Of a DNA stretch of 5,344 nucleotides, positions 5,343 to 5,344 are shown piece after piece. Numbering within the stretch: position 1 is the stretch's first letter; every line of letters begins with the position of its first letter. The translations under genes and the position numbers were made by a program. The notes beneath the pieces were generated by a model. That model saw only the letters and a program-made list of their open reading frames with translations, was not told the origin of the DNA and ran no database searches. The stretch covers positions 1-5,344 of the forward strand of contig JACMIO010000100.1 of assembly GCA_014381105.1 (NCBI GenBank), read 5' to 3'. Source of the stretch: a bacterium. GTDB taxonomy: Archaea; Thermoproteota; Nitrososphaeria; Nitrososphaerales; Nitrososphaeraceae.

Positions 5343-5344
5343 TC

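Noticed and set aside
1..5344. Defence island, CRISPR, mobile element or tRNA gene
   Set aside because: No regularly spaced repeats, transposase or integrase motifs, cloverleaf-like segments or terminal inverted repeats were seen; almost all sequence is accounted for by housekeeping-type genes with short gaps.

Overview
The window is AT-rich and its genes are archaeal, most likely from a thaumarchaeote (Nitrososphaerota, ammonia-oxidising type). The evidence is: an archaeal-type glutamyl-tRNA synthetase directly behind a geranylgeranyl-diphosphate-type prenyl synthase, archaeal TATA boxes placed 27-28 nt upstream of two ATG codons (suggesting leaderless mRNAs), and a radical SAM protein tail resembling archaeal lipid-modifying enzymes. 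The low GC content fits several thaumarchaeal lineages, so I do not name a genus.

Layout from left to right. (1) The C-terminal end of a radical SAM enzyme on the + strand, cut by the left edge; its frame stays open upstream of the first ATG in the window. (2) A convergent 113-residue protein of unknown function on the - strand. A 9-bp inverted repeat lies across the junction with gene 1. (3) A complete ferredoxin/flavodoxin-NADP+ reductase-like FAD oxidoreductase on the - strand with its own promoter. (4) A 137-bp divergent intergenic region with a TATA box facing each way and a small repeat cluster between them. (5) A 95-residue, helix-rich orphan protein on the + strand. (6) A tightly packed - strand cluster read right to left: the C-terminal third of a polyprenyl/GGPP synthase (cut by the right edge), then glutamyl-tRNA synthetase 4 nt later, then a fumarylacetoacetate hydrolase-family protein 5 nt later.

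How the genes work together: the right-hand cluster looks like one transcript joining isoprenoid chain synthesis, tRNA charging and a 2-oxoacid or acylpyruvate-type hydrolase/isomerase. This is a housekeeping arrangement, not a defence or mobile locus. The radical SAM enzyme at the left edge could act later in membrane-lipid maturation (tetraether or ring formation), but that is an inference from a fragment lacking its catalytic half. I found no tRNA, rRNA, CRISPR array, insertion sequence, integrase or phage gene. No gap exceeds 137 bp. I did not find a convincing undescribed system; the least explained items are the two orphan small proteins and the substrates of the radical SAM and FAH-family enzymes.
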